Positions 56,690 through 64,000 of a stretch of DNA of 64,000 bases are shown piece after piece (within the stretch, counting starts at the first letter, position 1; each line of letters opens with the position of its first letter). The notes beneath the pieces are model-generated. The model searched no databases and was not told the origin of the DNA. It worked only from the letters and a program-made list of their open reading frames with translations. Where the stretch lies: positions 1 to 64,000 of the forward strand of contig NZ_JACHFL010000021.1 in NCBI RefSeq assembly GCF_014201875.1, read 5' to 3'. The position numbers and the translations under genes were made by a program. The DNA comes from Deinococcus humi (lineage in GTDB: Bacteria; Deinococcota; Deinococci; Deinococcales; Deinococcaceae).

Positions 56690-57204
56690 CGCTGGCCCGC
56701 CTGTGCGCTCAACTTGACCAGCACGGCTTGGTGCTGACCCTAACGCCAGAAGGCAGGCTCCGCCCCACAGCGAATCATCCCCCACCGGATGAGCTGCTGG
56801 TGGCGATTCGGGCCCACCGTGCCCTGCTGGTCCGCCGGCTTGAACGCGGCCAGCATCCTGATGGACGTTTGAACACGGGCGCACTGGAAGGCCAACCTGG
56901 GCGCTGCGTGAGCTGCAGCCGGTGGCAGGGGCCGGACGCCTACGGGGATGGCCTGTGCGTACTGGGACGGGGCGCGCACGGCTGGTTAGATGGGAATCCA
57001 GACGCGCCTGTCATGACAGGGGCGTTGCATGACTGTGCGGCTCACAACGGCCAGGGCTGGCAAGCTGGTCAGTCTCGGGGCCCTCTTGCCAGGCCAAACT
57101 CAGGCAGCCCGTCACAGGACCTGATGCGAGCTTCTCCGGTCGCTGACCAAGCCTCCTTCGCATCCGACAGTCAGCGCCTCACAAGGCCCACGTTCCAGCG
57201 TTAA
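56686..57204 (+). CDS. TubC-docking-like protein with cysteine cluster
   Basis: The 172-aa protein begins with a short helical-hairpin segment, MTLARLCAQLDQHGLVL, then a DELLVAIRAHRALLVRRL helix. This pattern is seen in TubC_N docking domains that also occur in plasmid replication operons. A CVSCSRWQGPDAYGDGLC cluster near residues 76-95, with later Cys and His residues, could bind zinc. The tail is low-complexity. ATGA coupling to the primase-helicase gene suggests a partner in replication. Confidence 0.6.
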   Translation: MTLARLCAQLDQHGLVLTLTPEGRLRPTANHPPPDELLVAIRAHRALLVRRLERGQHPDGRLNTGALEGQPGRCVSCSRWQGPDAYGDGLCVLGRGAHGWLDGNPDAPVMTGALHDCAAHNGQGWQAGQSRGPLARPNSGSPSQDLMRASPVADQASFASDSQRLTRPTFQR

Positions 57205-57540
57205 ATTTCGTCGGCACACTTACCGCTTAACTTCCCCATTTCGGCGAGACAGCCTCCCCGGATTGCTTCCGGAACTGGATCTCCTGTGCTCTTTCCCAGT
57301 TCAAGACTTCGCTTGGCCAATCCAGGGTCTTCGCCATGGTTTTTGCCCACCAGGACGACTGATCTTCATTACCCTCCCACAGGGGAAGACCTAGTACCTC
57401 TTCCCCGTTGGGAAGACCCATGGCCTTTCCCAACCGGATTGAGTGAAGTCATACACTCTCGTTTTTACCCTTTTATCAGTCCTCGTCCCTGCCAGCCTCT
57501 CGCCCGATTTTCACCCCGCACTGGGAATTACGGTGGAGGC
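57205..57540. other. Control region with two adjacent hairpins and an iteron copy
   Basis: Two inverted repeats sit side by side: 57382-57406 (GGGGAAG arms) and 57407-57434 (GTTGGGAA arms). A GGCACACTTACC motif at about 57213 matches the iteron core repeated at 57952-58128. The 3' end carries GGTGGAGG, the ribosome binding site of the XRE gene. This looks like an operator or promoter region. Confidence 0.5.
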
Positions 57541-57852
57541 ATGACACGTTCAACGAACATCCCCAGCCATCTTCGCCCCCACACCGCTCGCACGGCCAAG
57601 CCTCGGCCTGCCGAAGCCACAGACGAATCCAAGAGCAAGATCGTCTGCGTCCTGAGTGAGGTGATGGGCCGGCACCGCATCAACCAGACTGCCCTGGCTC
57701 AGGCGAGTGGCTTGCGTCCGGCCACCATCCACGCCCTATACCATGACCGCACCACTTCGGTGACCTGGGACGTGCTCGCGCGCCTGCTAGTGGGCCTGCA
57801 AACCCTCACCAACGAGGCCTACGAGATAGGCGACGTCTTCAGGCTCCGATGA
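57541..57852 (+). CDS. XRE-family transcriptional regulator (103 aa)
   Basis: The protein has a basic, disordered N-terminal 35 residues and a Cro/XRE helix-turn-helix (INQTALAQASGLRPATIHAL, then VTWDVLARLLVGLQTL). The ATG follows GGTGGAGGC. It overlaps the next gene by four bases (ATGA). It may control copy number or replication genes. Inverted repeats upstream at 57382-57434 are candidate binding sites. Confidence 0.75.
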   Translation: MTRSTNIPSHLRPHTARTAKPRPAEATDESKSKIVCVLSEVMGRHRINQTALAQASGLRPATIHALYHDRTTSVTWDVLARLLVGLQTLTNEAYEIGDVFRLR

Positions 57853-58145
57853 ACACTCTGGAATACGGTCCTGCAGACACGGCGGGCAGGGGAGAGGCTG
57901 GCGGAAGTGTGCCACGCCTGGACGGCAGGATAATCCGTTCTCCAGATGGACGGCACGCTGACCAGCAGCACGTCCGTGGCCGGTACACTTACTGGTGGTC
58001 CGTCATTCTTCGGCATACTTACGCATGTCCCCCTGATCAACGGCATGTCAATTCTCGACACACTGACCGGCGCTCCGTTAATTGTAGGCACACTCACCGG
58101 TGTGACCTCACTGGACGGCACACTTCTATCCAGGGGCAGCTGTGA
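57849..58145 (+). CDS. Repeat-built ORF (98 aa), coupled at both ends
   Basis: The frame starts with ATGA overlapping the XRE gene and ends with GTGA overlapping the wHTH gene, a layout that supports real translation. About 60% of it is made of the 30-bp repeats at 57952-58128. The translation has an RHT or similar pattern every ten residues, rich in Arg and His. No known domain is visible. It may exist mainly to carry the DNA repeats; the other strand and another plus frame are also open across the array. Confidence 0.45.
   Translation: MNTLEYGPADTAGRGEAGGSVPRLDGRIIRSPDGRHADQQHVRGRYTYWWSVILRHTYACPPDQRHVNSRHTDRRSVNCRHTHRCDLTGRHTSIQGQL
57952..58128. repeat. Array of 30-bp-spaced repeats (candidate iterons)
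   Basis: A core resembling GGCACACTTACC begins at 57952, 57982, 58012, 58042, 58057, 58087 and 58117: 30-bp steps with one 15-bp step. The first and fourth copies are more divergent. An inverted core copy (AAGTGTGCC) lies at about 57905-57913, and another direct copy at 57213. Regular spacing next to a primase-helicase gene suggests binding sites for a replication or partition protein. Confidence 0.6.
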
Positions 58146-58489
58146 GCCGTGGCCCGGGCATCATCATGCGGGCAGCACTGTGGGTCGTCCAACAGACTGG
58201 AGAGCTGATCGAAAGTCAAGAGGTGGCGCGGCAGGTCTTCGGTTACGCCACCATTGCGGACGTCCCACTCAGTCAGGCAGCCAGCGTGCGCCGGGCCCTG
58301 CGCGCCCTGGTGAGACGGGGCGAGATCGAAGAACTGGGCCGGGATTGGGAAGGCGGACGGCGCAAGTGGGGGACGCACGAGGAAGCGAACAAGAAACGGG
58401 CCCGCAGCGCCCAGGTCTGGGCGTTTATCGCCAGGCGTGAGGCGCAATACCAGGCGGAGCTCGATACGAAATTGGAGGGCGGGCGCTGA
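58142..58489 (+). CDS. Winged-helix protein (115 aa)
   Basis: The GTG start overlaps the previous stop. The protein has a MRAALWVVQQTGELIESQEVA helix-turn-helix and a PLSQAASVRRALRALVRRGE recognition-helix/wing region, then a basic C-terminus. This looks like a DNA-binding regulator or accessory replication protein. A strong terminator follows, closing the operon. Confidence 0.65.
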   Translation: MSRGPGIIMRAALWVVQQTGELIESQEVARQVFGYATIADVPLSQAASVRRALRALVRRGEIEELGRDWEGGRRKWGTHEEANKKRARSAQVWAFIARREAQYQAELDTKLEGGR

Positions 58490-58503
58490 AAAGGCGGCCT
58501 GCG

Positions 58504-58531
58504 AAAAGGCCAGGGAATCCCTGGCCTTTTT
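58504..58531 (+). terminator. Strong rho-independent terminator
   Basis: A long palindromic stem (AAAAGGCCAGGGA and complement, essentially no loop in perfect form, so a few bases open) ends in a T5 run, 15 bases after the wHTH gene stop. With A-runs on the 5' side it may stop transcription from both directions. Confidence 0.85.
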
Positions 58532-58850
58532 CAAATCTGTCTGCGCAAGTCCAGCTTAAGCGGCCCGTTCCTCTGCGATGCCGCCCTGGACGCACTCCAG
58601 CAGTATGGGCATTGAAAATCAAAGGTGGATTGAAAGGCAGGCAGTGGTTTAAGTGCGCCTGTTTAGCGTCCAGGAGGTGAGATCCGCGTAAGAGGGCCCC
58701 TCTTAGGCTCCGTCGTGAACTCCTGCCAATCAGCCTGCATCCTTCAGCAGGGCCTGGCTGGGGCAGGCGTACGCATGACGCCCTGGCCGACTGTGCGCTC
58801 CATTCAGCATCCTGGCACCACTGTTTTTCCCTCCTCTCCCTGGAGTCACC
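58532..58850. other. Intergenic region before the Mrr gene
   Basis: No gene or repeat is recognised. The last bases carry the GGAG ribosome binding site of the next gene. Confidence 0.4.
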
Positions 58851-60110
58851 ATGACCAGTCCCATGACCCTGCTCGCCGCCGCACAACACGTCCTGAATCA
58901 GTCCGGTGCGCCGCTGCACACTGGTGAACTCACCCGTCAGATGTTGGACGGCGGCCTGTGGACCACCCAGGGCCGGACACCTGAGGCCTCGGTGTACTCG
59001 GCGCTGTTCATGAGCCTCAAGCGGCACGGTCTGTCATCGCCCTTCGTTCAGACGGCGCCTTCAACCTTCGGCCTGCGGCCTATTTCGAACGTGATAGTGG
59101 TCCCTGCGGCTGTGGCCCAACAGGACCAGGAGACCGCTCCAAGCGAGGATCTCGCGCCTGTTCCGGTCACAAAGACCTTCCTGGATGCGGCGGAAGCCGT
59201 GCTGGCCAGCCTGCCCCCGGGCCAGCCGATGCGCATCCGCGAGCTGACCGAAACCGCCCTCAGCGAGGGACTGCTCGTCACCCAGGGCCTGACGCCGGTG
59301 GCCACCATGTCCGCGCAGCTGTATCAGGACATCCGCCGCCGCGCCATGCGTGGACAGCCTATGCGCTTCGAGCGCCATCAGAACGGCTTTGTGTCTCTCC
59401 ATGGCGGAAGTGGGCAGGCCCAGACCGGAACACCAGACCTTGCCGCAGAACAGAGCACACCGCTGCAGACAGTCCTGCTGGCCCGGCTGCGCGCCATTGA
59501 CCCCCGCGACCTCGAACTGCTGGTGGAGAAACTGCTGGCCGCCCGCGGGTACGTCACTGTCCAAGTCACCGCCTACAGCAACGACGGCGGCATTGACCTG
59601 CGGGCCGAGTACACCGACGGACTGATGCCGGAGCGGATCGCGGTGCAGGTTAAACGGCAGCAGGCCAACGTCGGACGTCCAGCGATTCAGAGCTTGCGGG
59701 GCAGCCTGGCTACGCATGAGCGCGGCCTGTTCGTCACCACCAGCAGCTTCACGACAGGGGCCAGGGAAGAAGCCATGCGACTCACCGCCGCCCCGATTGG
59801 CCTGCTGGCCGGCGAGGCCCTCGCGGGGCTGCTGATCGAGCACCGCATTGGGGTCCATGAAGTGGATGGGGAGCTGCGCCTGCGGGACAACCTCTTGGAG
59901 GACCCTTTCACTGAACCCAGGCTGGACGCAGAAGACCCCCATCTGTCACCGCTGCTCCGCGACCGCGTGGCCGCCGGGATGTGTGTTTCGGCGATCAACG
60001 AGAAGGGTGGCGACGCCAATCTTTGGGAGATCGACGATGAAGTGGAACTGCGGTTGTCCATGGAGGCCATGGCGGAGCTGCGGGTCAGGCCCGGGATGGC
60101 CACGGAGTGA
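58851..60110 (+). CDS. Mrr-type restriction endonuclease with two HARE-HTH domains
   Basis: The 419-aa protein has three parts. Residues about 5-75 and 103-185 are HARE-HTH domains (AAQHVLNQSGAPLHTGELT, and AAEAVLASLPPGQPMRIRELT), winged-helix modules tied to modified-DNA recognition. Residues about 210-345 are an Mrr catalytic domain with Asp249 (NDGGIDLRAE) and the QVK motif (Gln266, Lys268), a PD-(D/E)XK variant. Such proteins cut modified DNA in characterised relatives. The tail (about 350-419) is of unknown role. A related HARE-HTH gene lies at 62563-63225. Confidence 0.85.
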   Translation: MTSPMTLLAAAQHVLNQSGAPLHTGELTRQMLDGGLWTTQGRTPEASVYSALFMSLKRHGLSSPFVQTAPSTFGLRPISNVIVVPAAVAQQDQETAPSEDLAPVPVTKTFLDAAEAVLASLPPGQPMRIRELTETALSEGLLVTQGLTPVATMSAQLYQDIRRRAMRGQPMRFERHQNGFVSLHGGSGQAQTGTPDLAAEQSTPLQTVLLARLRAIDPRDLELLVEKLLAARGYVTVQVTAYSNDGGIDLRAEYTDGLMPERIAVQVKRQQANVGRPAIQSLRGSLATHERGLFVTTSSFTTGAREEAMRLTAAPIGLLAGEALAGLLIEHRIGVHEVDGELRLRDNLLEDPFTEPRLDAEDPHLSPLLRDRVAAGMCVSAINEKGGDANLWEIDDEVELRLSMEAMAELRVRPGMATE

Positions 60111-60522
60111 AGGAGGACCAGTAAGTGACGCTGCCCCATTCGTCTTCGAGGGTTCCCGAGCCTCCTCGCCATGACGCTGCAAACCTGAAGAGGGGAGAGG
60201 GCCTGGCATTGACCACTGCTCCTCTTTCCTGCCGTGCACCACGCATCCACAGCCGCGCGAGGACTCGAAGCTGAGACTCGGGTCAGCTTGGCTGATCGAA
60301 GGCGGCGATGAGGCGCACAAGGCCCTCTTAATGACGGAGCCAGGCGTCCTCGTCCTCGCCTTTCTTGGTTGGCCAGTTGAGGTCTTTGTCTGTAGCAGGA
60401 AAGCAAGTGCGGCTGGCCCTTCCATCCGTCATGTCGGAAGACTGCAGTCAGCAACCAGGCAGAAGGCCCCAATTCAGGCATGGGGGATTGCGTTCCCCTC
60501 ACGCTTTTAGGAGAGTGACCCT
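60111..60522. other. Intergenic region, nothing recognised
   Basis: About 410 bases without a supported gene, hairpin or repeat. It ends with the TTAGGAGAG ribosome binding site of the next gene. Confidence 0.4.
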
Positions 60523-60843
60523 ATGACGATTCACATTCGTGCCGTCTCTGATATCTCGGCAGTTGGCCAAGGCAACCGCCTCCTGATGCTCCAGGAGGAC
60601 ATCACGGGCGTCTGCTACACGGTGCGCGACCAGCTGGGCACCCAGAACCTGTACGACCTCACGCCCGCCACGCCGTTTGACCAGCCCTTCGAAATCGACG
60701 GCGCGGTCGTGCAGCCATGGGACAGCTTGGTGGCCAAGGCCCACTGGCGGGCCCTCGATGAGGGGCCGTGCCCGCTGCCGGAGCTGACCCCCGAAGCGGC
60801 GCGGGCAGCGATCGAGCGCTACGCGCGGGAACACTGGCTGTAA
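60523..60843 (+). CDS. Unknown small protein (106 aa)
   Basis: A good TAGGAGAG site precedes the ATG. The protein is acidic and soluble with a mixed alpha/beta pattern. Nothing in it is recognised. It stands alone, with unrelated genes at both sides. Confidence 0.6.
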   Translation: MTIHIRAVSDISAVGQGNRLLMLQEDITGVCYTVRDQLGTQNLYDLTPATPFDQPFEIDGAVVQPWDSLVAKAHWRALDEGPCPLPELTPEAARAAIERYAREHWL

Positions 60844-61060
60844 ATCTTAAAAGCCGTACGGCAGCCCTGCATCCTCCAGGAGAGTGCGGGAGAAGTCGAG
60901 CACACGCCCCCTGGGCGGTTTCATTTAGCTAGGAGACAAGATGAATGAAGTTGAGAGTCTGGAATTGAGGGCAATCCTTAATGGCCTGCGCGGGGACCCC
61001 ACATCGCTCGATGCTGAGAGCGAAGATCCCGTTTAAGACACCACAGGGTCAGGGTCGAGC

Positions 61061-61330
61061 TCAGGCGAACGCAACCAGCGCGGCGCGCATCCGGACGATG
61101 GCGTCGTCGTGCGCCCGCCAGGCGGCCTCATTCTTGCCTTCGAGCATGTGCGTAGAGCTCTTACCTTCGGCGCGGGCTTCCCTAAGGGCGGCCTCTTCAG
61201 CGGCGCGCCGTTCCCCGAAACCGGACATGGGGGTATCTGTAGTTGTTACCCGGCCCATCACAGACGCGTTGCGGCGCACTGGCCGTGGGTGAACCCAGGG
61301 TGACATTGGAGTGAACCCATAACGGTTCAT
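61061..61330 (-). CDS. Unknown small protein (89 aa)
   Basis: The frame is rich in Ala, Glu and Arg in its C-terminal half (GERRAAEEAALREARAEGK), suggesting a long helix. A purine-rich GGTGGTGG lies before the ATG at 61330; another in-frame ATG at 61258 would give 65 residues. The family is not recognised and coding status is uncertain. Confidence 0.4.
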   Translation of the reverse strand: MNRYGFTPMSPWVHPRPVRRNASVMGRVTTTDTPMSGFGERRAAEEAALREARAEGKSSTHMLEGKNEAAWRAHDDAIVRMRAALVAFA

Positions 61331-61417
61331 TCCACCACCAGGAGGAGCCGCTCAACCGGGCCACCTTCAGAATCCTGCCTCCGTCCCGGGATCACGCCCC
61401 GGAACGCCTGTACAACG

Positions 61418-62413
61418 TCAGGAAAGGGATAGGGCGTTCAACAGAGCATGGAAGCGTTCCTTTCCCGCGCGGGCCCGTGCACGGCGGGCGATCCGGCGCT
61501 CCCGCGGAGACAGCAATCCCTCCTGGAGAGCCTGGTGGGCCTGGGCACGTCGATCGTTGATGCGCTGGAGGAGCTCACTTGCCCGCAGTGATTCGGGCTC
61601 AGATGCGAAGCTTTCCGCGGCAGAATTTTCAACAGCGCACAGGCCCTGACGTGCCAACGCCTCATCCCGGTCGCACGCCTGCATTTCCTGCTCGTAGTGC
61701 GCGAGGAGGCCCGCTGGAGAGCGACGATAACGCTGCTCTTCGATCCGCATCAGGTGAAGACGCTTGCGTTCCTGCAGGTGTTCCGCGGACCACTTGTCCA
61801 GGTCAAGGGATCGTCCCCAAGGATCGGTCAGCCCCACTGCGGCCTGCCGGGCCGCCGCAACCATCCGCGGTCTGTTCTCCTGCCAGCGTGCTCTGGCCAT
61901 GGCCGTTTCCGATTCAGCAGCTCGACCTCCCAAGAGGGGACGCAGTCGCCCCATCTCCCCCTGTGGGGGCCACGCGGCAACTGGAACAAAGACAGCTGGG
62001 AGGGGCAGAGCACGCTGCGGGTCGTCGTGGGTATACCAGTTCGTGAACGAGAGACCCAAGACCCCGTTGCGCTCTTCCCGGGCCGCCCAAGCACTGTTGG
62101 ACCCACATCCCCCATGGCCACACGAACAGGTCGCGGCCCGCACCACCTGAGTCCCGTCCGCCTCCTCCACATCTTCAGGCTGGACCTCAAAATAGGCGTC
62201 TTCTGGAGAAGGAGACGGATCACGCAGTCCAGCTGGATTCGCCGCCTGGGCCCTACGGAGCATGGCCCAGGCGAACGACGCAAACGGGAGACCGGCTACG
62301 GCCAACTGTGGAAGCCAGGCTGCCTGGGGCACGTCAGCCAGGTTGTCGTCAGGCTCCCAGTGGGGATGCGTGGTCTGCGTGAGATAGAGGAAACCAATCA
62401 GGGCTTCAGGCAT
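61418..62413 (-). CDS. Unknown protein (331 aa) with a cysteine cluster
   Basis: The N-terminal part has a short hydrophobic region (GLPFASFAWAML, about residues 41-52). A CSCGHGGCG cluster near residue 95 could bind metal. The C-terminal 140 residues are highly charged and helical, ending in a basic RERRIARRARARAGKER stretch, which may bind nucleic acid or form a coiled coil. CCGGAG lies before the ATG. I recognise no family. Confidence 0.65.
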   Translation of the reverse strand: MPEALIGFLYLTQTTHPHWEPDDNLADVPQAAWLPQLAVAGLPFASFAWAMLRRAQAANPAGLRDPSPSPEDAYFEVQPEDVEEADGTQVVRAATCSCGHGGCGSNSAWAAREERNGVLGLSFTNWYTHDDPQRALPLPAVFVPVAAWPPQGEMGRLRPLLGGRAAESETAMARARWQENRPRMVAAARQAAVGLTDPWGRSLDLDKWSAEHLQERKRLHLMRIEEQRYRRSPAGLLAHYEQEMQACDRDEALARQGLCAVENSAAESFASEPESLRASELLQRINDRRAQAHQALQEGLLSPRERRIARRARARAGKERFHALLNALSLS

Positions 62414-62562
62414 TCAATCTCCGGCAGCAGGACGGCAAGAGGGCGACGTGTAGCGGCCACAACAGTTCTGTATCGGCTCCTGCCTGGATCAGGAAGATCG
62501 CCCCAGCACCCGAGGCACGAGCTTGACAGTATCGAGCAGGTCAGATGTGGACCAGAACGTGT

Positions 62563-63225
62563 TCAGGCCCGGTCTGATCCAGGTGTTGAGAGGGGTACAG
62601 ACGCGTTGATGCGGTCCACCAAAGGCATCGCGTACTTAAGGTATCCGTCCAATGTTCCGGAACTCAATGCGTCACGGTTACCAGAGTAATAGAGGTTGCG
62701 CAGGAGCACACTCAGGCGCACCGCGTCTCGCTCCCGGTGGTCACCCAGAAATTCCCACAGATCTTCTTCATTCCCGTGGCCGTACACGAACAGCAGCAAA
62801 TAAAGCGGCTTGGGCCGAGCCTTATCGGGAGGCATGCGTACCACCCGGATTGGCCAGGTCACCTGAGCCATTTCCCAGAGGGCCTGGTGTAGCGGGAGCT
62901 GCCGGCGCAGCGCCGTGAAGTGTTTCATGGCAGCGTCCGAGCAAAGAACTTGGTCCGTCGGGGCGACAGGTGTATCCCCCCTTTGAACTGGTCGCAGGGT
63001 AAAGGTGGCCGGAGCCGTCTGCATGAACGGCGACGCCGCGCCCAACGTCTTGATGCTGTGGTAAAGCGTTCTGGACATCGACGCGCTCGGAGTTTTCCCG
63101 CTGGTGCTCCAGAGGCCCTGGGCGAGTACGCGGTTGGTGAGCTCCTCCACGTGGAGGGGGGTTGCGGCCTGGTTGAGCACGATCTGCGCGGCCTGTGCAA
63201 GGGTTGTCGGGGCAGTGTGGGTCAT
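62563..63225 (-). CDS. HARE-HTH protein from an internal start (alternative)
   Basis: An ATG at 63225, preceded by CTCAGGA, gives a 220-aa protein that begins like the Mrr protein at 58851 (TLAQAAQIVLNQAATPLHV, compare AAQHVLNQSGAPLHT). One HARE-HTH domain is present; the rest has no nuclease motif. This is an alternative reading of the same DNA as the preceding entry. Confidence 0.5.
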   Translation of the reverse strand: MTHTAPTTLAQAAQIVLNQAATPLHVEELTNRVLAQGLWSTSGKTPSASMSRTLYHSIKTLGAASPFMQTAPATFTLRPVQRGDTPVAPTDQVLCSDAAMKHFTALRRQLPLHQALWEMAQVTWPIRVVRMPPDKARPKPLYLLLFVYGHGNEEDLWEFLGDHRERDAVRLSVLLRNLYYSGNRDALSSGTLDGYLKYAMPLVDRINASVPLSTPGSDRA

Positions 63226-63666
63226 GGTTTGTCCTGAGAGGTGGCAATGAGAAAGTCTTGGGCGTATGAATCGCCCGGTCAGGGCATTTCTGGAACAGAA
63301 CACAGCTTCCTGCGTGTCCTGGCCTGTTTGCGGTGAACAATGGCCCGCTCCGGCCGGGGGAAGCACCCTCTCGAACAGCGTGCCGCGACGATCCTCCGTG
63401 ACGGCTTGGAAGAACTCGGGGAACAGGCTGGGCACTCCCTTCCGGGCACAGCGCAGGTGATTTTCGGCGTGGGCGTGACACCGCTGGCTCGGCAGCACCA
63501 GCAGATTGCCGGGTTCATTCTTGGTGCTGTCACCGTCCCAGTGATGGACGATCTCGCCAGGAGCCAAAGGACGGGCCAGCAACTGCTCGGCCAGGACCCG
63601 GTGCAGCGAGCGGACCTCGCCCGCCGTCTTGTCCCGTATTTTCCGGTAGGTCTTGTGCCGTCTCAC
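62563..63666 (-). CDS. HNH endonuclease reading into a HARE-HTH protein (367 aa)
   Basis: From a GTG at 63666 (GAGAAGG site upstream) the frame encodes an HNH nuclease region (HRVLAEQLLARPLAPGEIVHHW, then NLLVLPSQRCHAHAENH). About 60 poorly ordered residues follow, then a HARE-HTH domain (residues about 148-225) and a C-terminal helical part (about 245-365). It may be a true HNH-HARE fusion, or an HNH gene whose frame happens to stay open into a separate gene starting at 63225. The homology of residue 148 onward to the N-terminus of the Mrr protein favours the second view. Confidence 0.55.
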   Translation of the reverse strand: MRRHKTYRKIRDKTAGEVRSLHRVLAEQLLARPLAPGEIVHHWDGDSTKNEPGNLLVLPSQRCHAHAENHLRCARKGVPSLFPEFFQAVTEDRRGTLFERVLPPAGAGHCSPQTGQDTQEAVFCSRNALTGRFIRPRLSHCHLSGQTMTHTAPTTLAQAAQIVLNQAATPLHVEELTNRVLAQGLWSTSGKTPSASMSRTLYHSIKTLGAASPFMQTAPATFTLRPVQRGDTPVAPTDQVLCSDAAMKHFTALRRQLPLHQALWEMAQVTWPIRVVRMPPDKARPKPLYLLLFVYGHGNEEDLWEFLGDHRERDAVRLSVLLRNLYYSGNRDALSSGTLDGYLKYAMPLVDRINASVPLSTPGSDRA

Positions 63667-63685
63667 CCACTGGCCTTCTCACCTG

Positions 63686-64000
63686 TCAGGACACTTGAAC
63701 GCCGAAGTTCGTCACCACCGCTTCCAGGCCGCCCTTGAACCCCATGCCCAGGGCGCGGAACTTCCACGCCCCATTGTGGCGGTACAGCTCGCCGAACAGC
63801 ATGGCCGTGACCTCGTCGAAGTCCCGCTGCAACTCGAAGCGGGCCAGTTCTTCCCCGTCTTCCAAGTTCTGCAGGCGGATGTATGCACCGTCAACCAAGC
63901 CGAAGTGTTTGTCCTCGGCGTCATGGATGGTCGCGCAAATCACCACCTTGGAGATCTCGGCGGGGACCCGGTCCAGTCGAACAGTCAAGCGTTCATCGTC
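63686..64000 (-). CDS. TerD-family tellurium/stress protein, C-terminal part
   Basis: The gene enters from the right edge of the window. The visible 104 residues match the C-terminal half of TerD/TerE/CABP1 proteins: DDERLTVRLDRVPAE, then IHDAEDKHFG, then YIRLQNLEDGEELARFEL and ELYRHNGAWKFRALGMGF. TerD domains bind calcium and act in tellurite resistance, stress and phage defence. The N-terminus and partners are outside the window. Confidence 0.85.
   Translation of the reverse strand, partial: DDERLTVRLDRVPAEISKVVICATIHDAEDKHFGLVDGAYIRLQNLEDGEELARFELQRDFDEVTAMLFGELYRHNGAWKFRALGMGFKGGLEAVVTNFGVQVS

Noticed and set aside
57952..58128. Repeat array considered as a CRISPR
   Set aside because: The conserved core is only about 12 bp and the spacing is 30 bp with one 15-bp step, so there is no room for repeat plus spacer; no cas genes are present.
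61697..62689. 330-codon plus-strand frame
   Set aside because: It is antisense to the 331-aa gene, without a ribosome binding site or recognisable content.

Overview
The window looks like part of a plasmid or megaplasmid from Deinococcus. This is inferred from the high-GC accessory gene content, the mix of IS6, IS3, IS4, IS5 and probable IS630 relics, and the plasmid Rep, ParAB, Xer and primase-helicase genes. There are no rRNA, tRNA or CRISPR loci and no core housekeeping operon. The genus is an inference, not a database match.

Layout. 0-4.8 kb: IS remnants, then a two-gene unit of an unknown 309-aa protein and a TPR-CHAT caspase-like protease. 5.5-22.5 kb: a tightly coupled ten-gene defence operon. 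It holds two DUF4007 proteins, a large ATPase, a PAPS-reductase-like PP-loop enzyme, a possible sulfur-binding-domain protein, an unknown protein, a PglY/BrxC ATPase, PglZ, a short BrxL and a cysteine desulfurase. This is BREX type 4-like with a built-in sulfur-transfer route, and no adenine methyltransferase is present. 23.1-24.7 kb: a winged-helix, Rep-like gene carrying four iterons at exact 22-bp spacing inside its coding sequence. 25.4-28.0 kb: an IS5 element inserted in an IS4 fragment, then an AT-rich Delta-60-repeat gene. 28.5-33.7 kb: a compact cluster of an alpha/beta hydrolase, a multi-pass membrane protein, a small protein and a metallo-beta-lactamase/caspase-like fusion. This is the best candidate for an undescribed system. 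33.9-40 kb: a lipoprotein-like gene, a vanadium haloperoxidase and several decayed IS elements. 40-43.6 kb: a tyrosine recombinase, ParA and ParB with a long palindrome upstream. 44-53.3 kb: small HTH and unknown genes, IS6 debris with PD-(D/E)XK and HIT gene remnants, a NucS-like/EVE-like nuclease, a PLD-family nuclease, an XRE/MazF-type toxin-antitoxin pair, a decayed HNH endonuclease and a tandem GIY-YIG protein. 53.5-58.5 kb: a second replication module with a primase-polymerase/SF3 helicase (split by a probable one-base frameshift), a docking-domain protein, an XRE regulator, and a coupled ORF built on 30-bp repeats. 58.8-64 kb: an Mrr nuclease with two HARE-HTH domains, small unknown genes, an HNH plus HARE-HTH reading frame, and the start of a TerD-family gene.

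How the genes work together. The region is a defence and stress island on a replicon with its own replication, partition and multimer-resolution functions. In the main operon the cysteine desulfurase and PP-loop enzyme could supply and insert sulfur, the ATPases, PglZ and BrxL could act on DNA, and the sulfur-binding-like protein could read the mark. None of these activities is proven by sequence alone.
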